Source of the DNA: Tectiglobus sp965247245
GTDB lineage: Bacteria; Pseudomonadota; Alphaproteobacteria; Rhizobiales; Hyphomicrobiaceae
Direction: 5' to 3'
Length of the DNA stretch: 64,000 nt
Assembly: GCA_965247245.1 (NCBI GenBank)
Contig: CBDFGV010000003.1
Location: forward strand, 3,596,001-3,660,000
Part shown: piece after piece, positions 15,716-24,336 of the stretch
Position numbering within the stretch: the first letter of the stretch is position 1
How the letters are laid out: each line of letters starts with the position of its first letter
Program-made: the position numbers and the translations under genes
The notes under the pieces: model-generated
The model's input: the letters and a program-made list of their open reading frames with translations, nothing else
The model's database searches: none
Told to the model about the DNA's origin: nothing

Positions 15716-16678
15716 CTAACCCGTCCCACCTGACTTCGCCAGCGGATGATGTTCGAAGACAACCGCCTTCAGACGTTCTTCCAGCACATGCGTATAAATC
15801 TCTGTGGTTGATATGTCCGCATGGCCGAGAAGCTTCTGAACGGCTCGAAGATCCGCGCCACGATCGAGCAGATGACTTGCAAATGCATGTCGCAAAACGT
15901 GCGGACTGACCCGGTCAGGATCGAGGCCGCTATCCTCTGCCAGCTCCTTCAGTTCCCGGGCAAAGTGCTGCCGTGGAAGAAAGCCCTCCTGACTATTGGC
16001 AGGGAACAACCATTTCTTTCGGCCTTTGAGACCAGAGATCTGCTCCTCGGTCTCTGTGGCCTGCAGAAACTGATCAAGGGCGGTTTGGGCCGCCTGATTG
16101 AGGGGCACCTGTCGCTCGCGACCACCTTTGCCGGTAATCGTCAGTATCCGCCGATCACCTTTGAGGACGGTTGTTGGCAGTGACACCAGCTCGGACACAC
16201 GCATACCGGTGGCATAAAGCAATTCCATCAGACAGTAGAGTCGCAAGGCGCGATAGCGTTCCTTGCCAACAGCGCCGCTGATGCGCTTCTGCGCCGTCTC
16301 GATGAGTTGGTCGACCTCATCAATCGACAACAGCTTGGGCAGGGATTTCTGCTTCTTCGGGCTGGGGACGCCGTCGGCTGGATTGTCGGGCAGCATCCCT
16401 TCACCGACGAGAAATTTCAGAAACTGGCGAATAGCCGACAAGCGGCGCGATCGCGATGAGGCTGAGTACTCGCCCTTCGCCAGATCACTCAAATAGGCTT
16501 TGACGTGTGCTGTCGACAGATCGGCCATATCCAAGTTTCGCGCAGATACAAAATGCGCGAAGTGATCAAGATCTCGCCGGTAGGCTTCCACGGTATTGCG
16601 CGCTGCACCGCGTTCCGCGGCGATCGCGGTTAGATAGTCTGTCAGCAGGATTGAGAATTTATGCGTCGTTTGCGTCAT
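15716..16678 (-). CDS. xerD: Tyrosine recombinase XerD
   Basis: A 320-aa site-specific recombinase from ATG 16678; the frame also allows TTG 16711, adding 11 residues, and neither has a strong ribosome site. The N-terminal SAM-like core-binding domain (YLTAIAAERGAARNTVEAYRRDL is its opening) is followed by the catalytic domain with Arg in YATGMRVSELVSL, Lys in the beta-hairpin GKGGRERQVP, H-x-x-R in SPHVLRHAFASHLLD, His in LLGHADISTTEIYTHV and nucleophile Tyr in the same segment. XerD with XerC resolves chromosome dimers at dif. The position next to accA matches other alphaproteobacteria. Confidence 0.94.
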   Translation of the reverse strand: MTQTTHKFSILLTDYLTAIAAERGAARNTVEAYRRDLDHFAHFVSARNLDMADLSTAHVKAYLSDLAKGEYSASSRSRRLSAIRQFLKFLVGEGMLPDNPADGVPSPKKQKSLPKLLSIDEVDQLIETAQKRISGAVGKERYRALRLYCLMELLYATGMRVSELVSLPTTVLKGDRRILTITGKGGRERQVPLNQAAQTALDQFLQATETEEQISGLKGRKKWLFPANSQEGFLPRQHFARELKELAEDSGLDPDRVSPHVLRHAFASHLLDRGADLRAVQKLLGHADISTTEIYTHVLEERLKAVVFEHHPLAKSGGTG

Positions 16679-16805
16679 TGTCGTATTGGTCTGGATGGCC
16701 GCCGCAGACAAGCATCATGGTCGACCGTGTTGCACCTTTCGGACTCGCACTGATCCTGAAACGAAACGCAACTGACAAGTCGAACAACACACTGGCGCGT
16801 ACAGA

Positions 16806-18800
16806 CTAGTACCCGCTTGGCCGGGGCCAGAAATCGAACAGCGACTCAAACGCCAAACGCTTTGCCTCGCTGAGTAGGCCCGCACGCTTGAGGGCACGGA
16901 TGGAGTCGCCGAGAGCTATCAGGTGGACATCGCGGGGATGATCCTGGCCCATGCTTCGCATTACCAGCAGGACTGTGCGAACGGCTTCCTTCTTCTTTGA
17001 CGCCCGCTGCAACTGGGTCAGGACCCCGGTTGGCGGCAACTGACCGGTTTTCGGTTTCGGAGCGCGATTGGCGGCATCCCAAACCGGCAGCGGGACATTG
17101 TAGTCCAATGCATCGAGCACGGTCGCCAGACGATGGAGAGCCGGCCCTGACAACTGGTTCCGGGCCATTAGCCGCTCAAGCGGAAATAGGTTTGTATCGC
17201 CGGTCGACCGCTTGGGATTGCTGATGTCAGCCAACACCTGCCAATGGGTCAATGGCTCCGGATAGACGCGATCAGAAGCCTGTGTCAGCGCCAACCAAGG
17301 CAGAATACTATTGTAGTCGCTCGCCGCCATAGACACTTCGATTGCCGTGAATGCAAACCAACTAATCTCCTGTGCCGGGCGGATTTCATCGACGTAGGGC
17401 TTGACCGCAACCATAACGGGCATCGCCATGTCGGCGCGCCGCGCACTATCAATGAGCGCCCGAATGGCTCGGGTGCGCCGCAACGGCGTTGGTACACTTT
17501 CGATAATCTGGAACTGTTCGGCCCGCCGCAAACCATCGCTCGGAGCCTTCGACGAATTGCCCGCTTCATAGCTGCGATAGGCTGCCGCCAGATCCTTTGC
17601 CGAAATGACGTTGCGCTTGGCCGCTGCTTCAGCAGCCGCAATGCGGACGTCCGATTTGAGCCCTTTATCACTGGCCATAACAGCGAGAAGCGCCGGTGTT
17701 GCCTGCTTCACGAGTCGCCCTGCCTGCTTGAAGCCCGCCTTCTTGAGCAGCAGAAAATCAAGCGCAGTAACTTTCTTCGGGAGGACGCGTTTTGCCCGCC
17801 GGCCCGTCGCAATAGACTCAAGAACAGCGAGCGTGAACCTGGAGCGGTAGCGTTCCTCTCGCGCCAGTTCTGCTGCAAGACCCGCCGCCGACCGATTACC
17901 GTTCGCAGCGGCGCAGTACCCGACCAGAACGGCGATTTCACCACGCAATCTCCGCGGCAACTTCGATTTGCGCTTCCCGGCTTGCGCCACAGCCGAGCAA
18001 CCGGCCTCGGTGTTGCCAAGAACAATCTCCACCCTTGCCCTCAGCGCCGCCAGGACAGGATCAGCCTTCTGGCCTGGTCGTAGCTCCAGAACCTTGGAAG
18101 CAGCACGCAGCTTACCGGAACGGAACAGTGCCTCGGCCTGGATCGCAGTGAGATTGACCGGCTGACGGGCATCGCCATCCGGCTGCATGAGGCGGCTCCA
18201 TATCGATTCAAGTTCCATCGACTTTGACGGCAGCTGCAATGGTCCGATCAACTGCTCGACAGTCGCAGCATCCATCCCCTGCCACATGGCAACAGGCAGA
18301 CCGGAGTTCTCGGACAGGACAGGCGCGAGTTCGCCGCGTTCAACCTGCGGGATCGCCGAGCCGAACTGTCCATTGCTTGATGAAGCTGGGGGAGTATAGG
18401 CCGGCGGCCTATAAGGCTGGGGCCCGTTTTGATACTGCGGTTTAGTCTGGCCCTGATAGGCAGTTCCCGGATAGGCCTGACCAGGACTACGCTGGTTGGG
18501 ATAACGTTGCCCCGGGACAAATCTCTGATCCGCACTGGCATTTGTGCCGACGTTGGGAACACGACCATCCATCGGCGGAAGATAAGGCCGATTATCGGTC
18601 TCGACCGGTTGTGCCGGGACTGGTCGAGCCTCGCGCCGCTTCGGCGGTGTACGGACAGAATCTTGTTCCTTGAAGGGGTTCCATCCATCATCGGCTAGCG
18701 TTGTTGTAATGCCAACTGGCGACACAAGAAGAGGCACCGTTAACAGTCCGGCGCCGGTCAACCTGCTTAAGCATTTGAAAATTCTATGCTTTCGTGTCAT
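16806..18800 (-). CDS. Large secreted helical-repeat protein of the xerD-aroK locus
   Basis: A 664-aa exported protein without a recognised enzymatic domain. Residues 1-36 are a signal peptide (GAGLLTVPLLVSPVG then TTTLADD). Residues about 37-150 are disordered and rich in Pro, Gln, Tyr and Asn, with PGQRYPNQRSPGQAYPGTAY-like repeats. From about 165 to the end it is an alpha-helical solenoid resembling TPR/HEAT repeats (LTAIQAEALFRSGKLRAASKVLEL, VRIAAAEAAAKRNVISAKDLAAAY). Its ATG overlaps the stop of a 48-aa membrane ORF by four bases (ATGA), so they are translationally coupled. The locus is conserved in related alphaproteobacteria but the role is not established; a periplasmic scaffold is plausible. 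Confidence 0.75.
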   Translation of the reverse strand: MTRKHRIFKCLSRLTGAGLLTVPLLVSPVGITTTLADDGWNPFKEQDSVRTPPKRREARPVPAQPVETDNRPYLPPMDGRVPNVGTNASADQRFVPGQRYPNQRSPGQAYPGTAYQGQTKPQYQNGPQPYRPPAYTPPASSSNGQFGSAIPQVERGELAPVLSENSGLPVAMWQGMDAATVEQLIGPLQLPSKSMELESIWSRLMQPDGDARQPVNLTAIQAEALFRSGKLRAASKVLELRPGQKADPVLAALRARVEIVLGNTEAGCSAVAQAGKRKSKLPRRLRGEIAVLVGYCAAANGNRSAAGLAAELAREERYRSRFTLAVLESIATGRRAKRVLPKKVTALDFLLLKKAGFKQAGRLVKQATPALLAVMASDKGLKSDVRIAAAEAAAKRNVISAKDLAAAYRSYEAGNSSKAPSDGLRRAEQFQIIESVPTPLRRTRAIRALIDSARRADMAMPVMVAVKPYVDEIRPAQEISWFAFTAIEVSMAASDYNSILPWLALTQASDRVYPEPLTHWQVLADISNPKRSTGDTNLFPLERLMARNQLSGPALHRLATVLDALDYNVPLPVWDAANRAPKPKTGQLPPTGVLTQLQRASKKKEAVRTVLLVMRSMGQDHPRDVHLIALGDSIRALKRAGLLSEAKRLAFESLFDFWPRPSGY

Positions 18801-18943
18801 TGCCTCTGGATCTTCACACCCGGAACCGGCTTGCGGACTTCCTTCGGTTCCGGTTCGAAGTAGACCGCCAATACGTAGAGGCCGCCGTATGTGGCAGCGA
18901 CCAACGATCCAACAACGAACAGAAATCGAAACAGGCTCGGCAT
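18797..18943 (-). CDS. 48-aa conserved single-pass membrane protein
   Basis: A 48-residue protein too short for usual ORF lists: it starts MPSLFRFLFVVGSLVAATYG, continues GLYVLAVYFEPEPKEVRKPV and ends PGVKIQRQ. One transmembrane helix (about 4-27) is followed by an acidic/basic juxtamembrane stretch with EP repeats, a pattern I know from similar tiny proteins upstream of this locus in rhizobia. Its stop codon overlaps the ATG of the 664-aa secreted protein (ATGA at 18797-18800), strong evidence that it is translated. It is divergent from aroK across a 191-bp promoter region. Function unknown. Confidence 0.78.
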   Translation of the reverse strand: MPSLFRFLFVVGSLVAATYGGLYVLAVYFEPEPKEVRKPVPGVKIQRQ

Positions 18944-19134
18944 GTAATGAAAGTCCTCATAAGTGCAATTTCAGATGCGAGCATGGCGCGAATGCGGCTA
19001 CACAACGGCGCCGCTGCTCCGTCTTCTGCAAACCTTAATTCTGCAGCGCAACATACAGGAACCACTGACTGGTATCATTATTCGCCCATTCTGTCCGCTT
19101 GATCAGTCACGAATTATTGTGTTCGGTAGGAATT

Positions 19135-19716
19135 ATGAAGGACGCTGGTTCAAAAACAACGACAGAGACTGACGAGCTGCGACAGGCACTCGGCAACCGG
19201 TCAATCGTCATGGTTGGACTGATGGGTTGCGGGAAATCGTCGGTTGGCCGCCGTTTGGCGAATGCCATCGATGTGCCCTTTGTCGATGCCGACGATGAGA
19301 TCGAGAAAGCAGCTGGAAAGACCATCAGCGAGATCTTTGCCGACTATGGAGAAGCGCACTTTCGCGACCGCGAAAGCATGATAATCGGCCGCCTCCTGAA
19401 AGACGGTCCGCAGGTGCTCGCCACCGGCGGCGGTGCATACATGCGCGGTGACACGCGACAGTTCATTGCCGATGCTGGGATATCAGTTTGGTTGAAAGCG
19501 GAATTGCCGGTGCTCATGCACCGCGTTTTGCGCCGCGACAACCGCCCGTTGCTGAAGCAGGGTGACCCAGAAGCGAAAATGAGAGCGCTGATGGACGAGC
19601 GTTACCCGGTCTACGCAGAGGCCGATATCACCGTCGAAAGCCGTGACACATCGCACGAAGTGGTGGTCCGCGATATCGTCAGCCGTCTAAGTGAAAAGCT
19701 CAATCGTCAGGCATGA
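19135..19716 (+). CDS. aroK: Shikimate kinase
   Basis: A 193-aa protein from ATG 19135, with TAGG a few bases upstream; an earlier start at 19099 is less likely. The Walker A loop is GLMGCGKS at residues 28-35, then the shikimate-binding FVDADDEIEKAAGKTISEIF and FRDRESMII, the GGG motif in LATGGGAYM, and the lid/adenine Arg in LRRDNRPLL. It phosphorylates shikimate with ATP in chorismate synthesis. It overlaps or abuts aroB in the standard aroKB operon and is divergent from the 48-aa membrane ORF. Confidence 0.96.
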   Translation: MKDAGSKTTTETDELRQALGNRSIVMVGLMGCGKSSVGRRLANAIDVPFVDADDEIEKAAGKTISEIFADYGEAHFRDRESMIIGRLLKDGPQVLATGGGAYMRGDTRQFIADAGISVWLKAELPVLMHRVLRRDNRPLLKQGDPEAKMRALMDERYPVYAEADITVESRDTSHEVVVRDIVSRLSEKLNRQA

Positions 19717-20911
19717 AACTCTGACATCGTCAGGCGGCCTTATTCCGACCTGCCTGACCAAACCGCGGAAAGCTTACACCTTGCCTACCATCAGTTCCGA
19801 TCACGTTCCGATCGACCTCGGCGATCGCTCGTACGAGGTTGTCGTTGGCGATGGTCTCATTTCCGAGGCCGGCACACTCGTGTCCGAAAAGCTTGGCCGG
19901 ACCAAAGCCTACATCATCAGCGATGAAAATGTGGCCGCCGCCCATCTCGATACGCTTGAGCAGTCCTTTGGAGACAAAGTTGGTCTGCGCGGCAAGACCA
20001 TCCTCCCGCCGGGCGAAGCCACAAAATGCTTCTCCTGCCTGGAGCAGGCATGCGCGGACGTCCTGGCATCAGGTCTCGAGCGCGGGGACTGTGTCGTTGC
20101 CCTCGGTGGCGGCGTGATCGGAGATCTTGCCGGCTTCACTGCAGCCGTGGTCCGCCGCGGTGTGCGATACGTTCAAATTCCAACCAGCCTGCTGGCCCAG
20201 GTTGATTCATCTGTCGGCGGCAAGACCGGGATCAATACGAAGCATGGCAAGAACCTGATCGGATCCTTTCATCAGCCTCACCTTGTCTTGGCGGACATTG
20301 GCGCGCTCTCAACGTTACCTGATCGGGAAATGCGAGCCGGCTATGCCGAGATCGTCAAGTACGGCCTACTTGGCGATCAAAGCTTCTATACCTGGCTGGA
20401 TGACAACGTGAGCGATGTCGTGGCCGGCGATAAGGCCGCGCTGAAGACGGCGGTTCGGCGTAGCGTTGAAATGAAGGCAGAGATTGTCGCCCGCGATGAG
20501 ACCGAACAGGGCGACCGCGCGCTGCTCAATCTCGGGCACACGTTCGGCCACGCCCTGGAAGCCTGGACCGGATATTCATCGCGCCTCTTACACGGCGAAG
20601 GTGTTGCCGTTGGCATGGCACTGGCGGCGAGATTCTCCGAGGAACTCGGCCACTGCCCACCACAAACCGCTGCCCAAATCACAGCACACCTCAAGCGCAG
20701 CGGCCTGCCGACCTCAATCCATGACATCGCGGCCGAGACGCCACCAAACGCAGATCTCTTCATGAACCTGATGGCACAGGACAAGAAGGTGAAAGACGGA
20801 CAGCTGACCTTCATTTTGCTCCGAAAGATCGGCGAAGCCTTCATAACGCGGGATGTGGAACACCAGCTGGCGCACGATTTCCTGGAAAGACAAATCAGTT
20901 CGACCGAATAA
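19691..20911 (+). CDS. aroB: 3-dehydroquinate synthase
   Basis: The frame is open from GTG 19691, overlapping the end of aroK by 26 bases. TTG 19781, with GGAAAG nine bases before it, may be the true start because the first 30 residues look non-coding and conserved sequence begins at HVPIDLGDRSYEVVVGDGLI. The NAD-binding region ALGGGVIGDLAGFTAAVVRRG and metal ligands in GHTFGHALEAW and LLHGEGVAVGM are intact. The enzyme cyclises DAHP to 3-dehydroquinate, the second step of the shikimate pathway. It is co-transcribed with aroK; the CorC/HlyC gene follows 204 bases later. Confidence 0.95.
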   Translation: MKSSIVRHETLTSSGGLIPTCLTKPRKAYTLPTISSDHVPIDLGDRSYEVVVGDGLISEAGTLVSEKLGRTKAYIISDENVAAAHLDTLEQSFGDKVGLRGKTILPPGEATKCFSCLEQACADVLASGLERGDCVVALGGGVIGDLAGFTAAVVRRGVRYVQIPTSLLAQVDSSVGGKTGINTKHGKNLIGSFHQPHLVLADIGALSTLPDREMRAGYAEIVKYGLLGDQSFYTWLDDNVSDVVAGDKAALKTAVRRSVEMKAEIVARDETEQGDRALLNLGHTFGHALEAWTGYSSRLLHGEGVAVGMALAARFSEELGHCPPQTAAQITAHLKRSGLPTSIHDIAAETPPNADLFMNLMAQDKKVKDGQLTFILLRKIGEAFITRDVEHQLAHDFLERQISSTE

Positions 20912-21115
20912 ATAACATCTCATTAACCAAACGGTCTCGCGTTTCCGCTAAACTGACGGACATCGACCGAAAAGCAGCTCGTGTCTGAATGCCTCTCTAC
21001 TGATCGGGTCAAGAGCCCCCATCTGAACAGGAGTTGAGGCTTCCGAAACCAGCTAATCAGGTCAAATGCCCGGCCTCGCAATGCAACGACTACAGGCAAA
21101 AAATCGACGAGTGAC

Positions 21116-22405
21116 ATGTTGATTGAGACTTCCCTTATTGTGATCCTACTGGCGGTTTTCATTCTGCTGCTGATCTCCGCGTTCTTTTCGGGATCAGAGA
21201 CCGCACTGACAGCAGTTTCCCGAGCACGCATGCACGCGCTCGAACAGGACGGCAATGCGCGCGCCCGCCGGGTCAGCCGCCTACTCGACAAGCCAGAGCG
21301 CATTATCGGCACAGTTCTGCTCGGCAATAACCTCGTCAACATCCTTGCCTCCGCCCTGATGACGAGCCTCTTAATCAAGCTCGCCGGAGAGGCCGGGGTT
21401 TTCTACGCAACGGTCATTCTGACACTCATCGTGGTGATCTTCTGCGAAGTTCTCCCGAAAACCTACGCGATTATCTCACCAGACCGCTTCGCGATGTTCG
21501 TCGCGCCGGTCATGTCATTCCTCATCCACCTGCTGCGTCCCTTCACGGCAGCGATAGACCTCATAGTCCGCAATATCTTGTGGCTCACACCATCGCACTC
21601 CGATGACGACGCCAATATCCTCGCCGCCCACGAACTACGCGGAACTATCGAATTATCGACCCGCGAAGGAACTGTCGACAAAGGCGAGGCGCAGCAGCTT
21701 GGCGGCGTTCTTGACCTCAAAGAGCTGCAGCTCGACGACATCATGGTCCACCGCACCGAGATGGAAACCATCGATGCATCGGAACCGCCAAAGACGATCG
21801 TCGACGATGTTCTGAAAAGCCAGTACACCCGGGTGCCGATCTGGGAAGGCCAACCCGACAACATTGTCGGCATTCTGCACTCGAAGGATCTCTTGGCCGC
21901 CCTCGGCAGATCAAACTGGGATATCGACAGCCTCGACATCCGCAAGATTGCTAAGGATCCCTGGTTCGTCCCAGACACGACCAGTGTCAGTGACCAGCTC
22001 GGTGCCTTTCAACAGCGCAAGGTTCAGCTCGCTCTCGTCGTCGATGAATATGGCGAAGTGCAGGGCCTGATCACGCTCGAGGATATTCTTGAAGAGATCG
22101 TCGGTCAGATCGCCGATGAACACGATGCCGGTGACAACTCGATCCGCCCGCAATCGGACGGCTCCGTCAACGTTGACGGCGGTGTTGCCGTTCGCGATCT
22201 CAATCGCGAGATGGACTGGGATTTGCCAGACGAAGAGGCGGTCACCATCGCCGGTCTGGTGATTCATGAAGCCCAATCCATTCCTGAACCAGGCCAGGCC
22301 TTCACGTTCTACGGCTACCGTTTTGAGATCCTGCGCAAGAGCCGCAACCGCCTGACCGCGGTCAGGGTGAAGCCAGTTGGCGAGGCGACAGCCACTCCGG
22401 CGTGA
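21116..22405 (+). CDS. CorC/HlyC-family (CNNM-type) membrane transporter
   Basis: A 429-aa protein. Order: DUF21/CNNM transmembrane domain about 1-180 (three to four helices, with the signature FFSGSETALTAVSRARMHAL), paired CBS domains about 200-325 (DIMVHRTEMETIDA; VDEYGEVQGLITLEDILEEIVGQI) and a C-terminal CorC_HlyC transporter-associated domain about 345-425 (VAVRDLNREMDWDLP). Relatives handle Mg2+/Co2+ efflux or heavy-metal tolerance, gated by adenine nucleotide binding to the CBS pair; the older name hemolysin is historical. Adjacent to aroKB as in many alphaproteobacteria, though the 204-bp gap suggests a separate promoter. Confidence 0.92.
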   Translation: MLIETSLIVILLAVFILLLISAFFSGSETALTAVSRARMHALEQDGNARARRVSRLLDKPERIIGTVLLGNNLVNILASALMTSLLIKLAGEAGVFYATVILTLIVVIFCEVLPKTYAIISPDRFAMFVAPVMSFLIHLLRPFTAAIDLIVRNILWLTPSHSDDDANILAAHELRGTIELSTREGTVDKGEAQQLGGVLDLKELQLDDIMVHRTEMETIDASEPPKTIVDDVLKSQYTRVPIWEGQPDNIVGILHSKDLLAALGRSNWDIDSLDIRKIAKDPWFVPDTTSVSDQLGAFQQRKVQLALVVDEYGEVQGLITLEDILEEIVGQIADEHDAGDNSIRPQSDGSVNVDGGVAVRDLNREMDWDLPDEEAVTIAGLVIHEAQSIPEPGQAFTFYGYRFEILRKSRNRLTAVRVKPVGEATATPA

Positions 22406-22443
22406 CCGGCACCTGTTCCAGTTCCATCAACTGCTCGTGTTGA

Positions 22444-22683
22444 TCAAGCAGCCCGCAGCAGTGCCCAAAGCGCGATCGGCACAGCGAATGTGACCGCCGA
22501 GTAGAAGACGAAGAGCAATGCAAATGGGATCGGTTCGCTGCCTTGCGCGCAGCGATGCGTCTCGTTGGTTGAACGCACATACTCAATCATCTCACCGAAG
22601 ACGACACCGCGAATAACCTGCTTGAAGGCAAGCGCCCAGACGAGTGAAGAGAGCGCCAGCGGCATGATCATTTGAATTTCCAT
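22444..22683 (-). CDS. Small two-helix membrane protein
   Basis: A 79-aa protein with AAAGGAA before the ATG. Two hydrophobic segments (LALSSLVWALAFKQVIRGVVF, and FALLLFVFYSAVTFAVPIALW broken by a proline) flank a polar loop with ETHRCAQGSEP. No family is recognised. The ribosome site and the coherent two-helix layout favour a real gene. It is divergent from the luciferase-like monooxygenase and converges with the CorC/HlyC gene. Confidence 0.55.
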   Translation of the reverse strand: MEIQMIMPLALSSLVWALAFKQVIRGVVFGEMIEYVRSTNETHRCAQGSEPIPFALLFVFYSAVTFAVPIALWALLRAA

Positions 22684-22941
22684 AACGACAGTTCCTTTAC
22701 CGTGATACTTCGAATTTCCGTGTCGTTGGTATGTCGCGGCATCTGCGCAGAAGGTTCAGTGGGAAAACAAAAAATAGTGCGCCGATTCAAAGCACTAAAA
22801 GTATTGGTTAACAAAAAATTTCCGGCCACTTTCAGCGAAACGAAGTTGTAGCAACAGCTTGGGAGGGCTCGGCGCTTGCGTTTCCAGGCAAGAGTGCCAC
22901 TCTCTACGCCCTTACATTGCCGAGAGAGATCCGCCGGAACC

Positions 22942-24078
22942 ATGAAATTCACACTGCTCGTCATTCCATTCATGCGTTCATACGGCGAAGACGTCGCGCT
23001 GGCCGGCCGCGACGCTGGTCGTTTCCAGACCTGCCTCGAAAAAGTGCGTGATCAAATGGTGTTCGCCGAGGAGCTTGGATTTAATGGCTTTTGCCTGACG
23101 GAACATCACCTCCAGTCAGAAGGCATAGAAGCGACGACCAACCCGATCATGTGGGACATGTTCATCGCACAGCACACCAAGACAATGCGCGTCGGCCAGC
23201 TCGGCATGAACCTGACGGCGATGAACCCCATCAAGGTCGCCGAAGACATCGCCATGCTGGATCATATGACAGGTGGCCGCGCATTCGCCGGGTTCTCACG
23301 CGGCAATACTCCACGCTGGACAGCCACCATGGGGCAGCACCTCGGCATTACATCGACCGAGTCCGACAAGTCAGAAGCGGACCAGCGCAATCGCCGTGCA
23401 TTCATCGAGAACTGGCGTTTGGTCAAATCCCTTTGGATGGACGACCTGACCGAGCATGATGGCGAGTTTTGGAAGGTGCCGCTTCCTGTCGAATGGACGT
23501 TCAATCCGACCAAGCATTGGGGTGGCGATGCCGTTGACAGTAATGGTGTTCTCAAGAAAGTCGGTATCACACCGCGACCATTGCAGAGCCCGCACCCGCC
23601 GGTGTATGCGCCGTTCAGTTACTCGATGGAAACCGCACGGTTCTGGGCGGCTGAAGGCACGAAAATGGTATCGTTCGTTTCTCAGGAAAAAGACGGCTTC
23701 ACCTCTACCACCATTGATCAATGCCGCGAGGCTGCGACCGCTGCGGGTCGCTCCGCTGAGACGAAGGATCTGATCGCCCTAGGTGGCCAGCTCGTGACCG
23801 GCGATACGCAAAGCGATGCGGCGCGCTACCAGCAGATGTTCGACGAGCTCTGGGAGTTTGCCTACGACGCACCGCCCTACCATGTCCCGAAAGGCCGCAT
23901 GTGGACGGGCTCGCGAGACAAAATGGAAGACGATGTCATGACGATGCTGGAGCGCTTCGACATCGACGAAATCTTCATCTGGCACCACGTCGGTTACTTC
24001 GGCGACGACCTGGAAAAGGGTGCCCTGCAGGCCTTCGCCGACGCGGTGATAAAACCACTCCAGCGGGCAAACACCTAG
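22942..24078 (+). CDS. Luciferase-like (LLM) flavin-dependent oxidoreductase
   Basis: A 378-aa TIM-barrel monooxygenase from ATG 22942; the longer frame to 22876 reads poorly. Family landmarks: EELGFNGFCLTEHHLQSEG (strand 2 with E-H-H), VGQLGMNLTAMNPIKVAEDIAMLDHMTGGRAFAGFSRG (strand 4-5) and a C-terminal GSRDKMEDDVMTMLERFDIDEIFIW. LLM enzymes use FMNH2 or F420 to oxygenate aldehydes, sulfonates or ring compounds, generally with a separate reductase not present here. Substrate unknown. It stands alone, divergent from a small membrane-protein gene. Confidence 0.88.
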   Translation: MKFTLLVIPFMRSYGEDVALAGRDAGRFQTCLEKVRDQMVFAEELGFNGFCLTEHHLQSEGIEATTNPIMWDMFIAQHTKTMRVGQLGMNLTAMNPIKVAEDIAMLDHMTGGRAFAGFSRGNTPRWTATMGQHLGITSTESDKSEADQRNRRAFIENWRLVKSLWMDDLTEHDGEFWKVPLPVEWTFNPTKHWGGDAVDSNGVLKKVGITPRPLQSPHPPVYAPFSYSMETARFWAAEGTKMVSFVSQEKDGFTSTTIDQCREAATAAGRSAETKDLIALGGQLVTGDTQSDAARYQQMFDELWEFAYDAPPYHVPKGRMWTGSRDKMEDDVMTMLERFDIDEIFIWHHVGYFGDDLEKGALQAFADAVIKPLQRANT

Positions 24079-24336
24079 CTCATCGTTGCCCCCGATCCGA
24101 CAAGCCAGATGACCTTGGGGGAGTTCGCCTTGGTTAATATGACGACTGCTGCTCAGCGCTGTTCCGCCTTCTGGGCAATCACAACGAACCATTGAACATC
24201 GTTCCATATGCGAACGAAACCAGGCCTAAGATACTGAAAGTTATAGACAAATAGATAATCAGGTTGCATCATTAACGTAAACTACAACTTAAGATAGAAT
24301 CTATATCATCACGCTCAACAAACAAAATGCGTAATC

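Noticed and set aside
17244..18083. 279-codon plus-strand frame
   Set aside because: Antisense to the 664-aa secreted protein; Arg/His/Cys-rich as expected of a shadow.
24186..24215. SOS (LexA) box
   Set aside because: Alphaproteobacterial LexA sites are direct GAAC-N7-GAAC or GTTC-N7-GTTC; the spacing here does not match.
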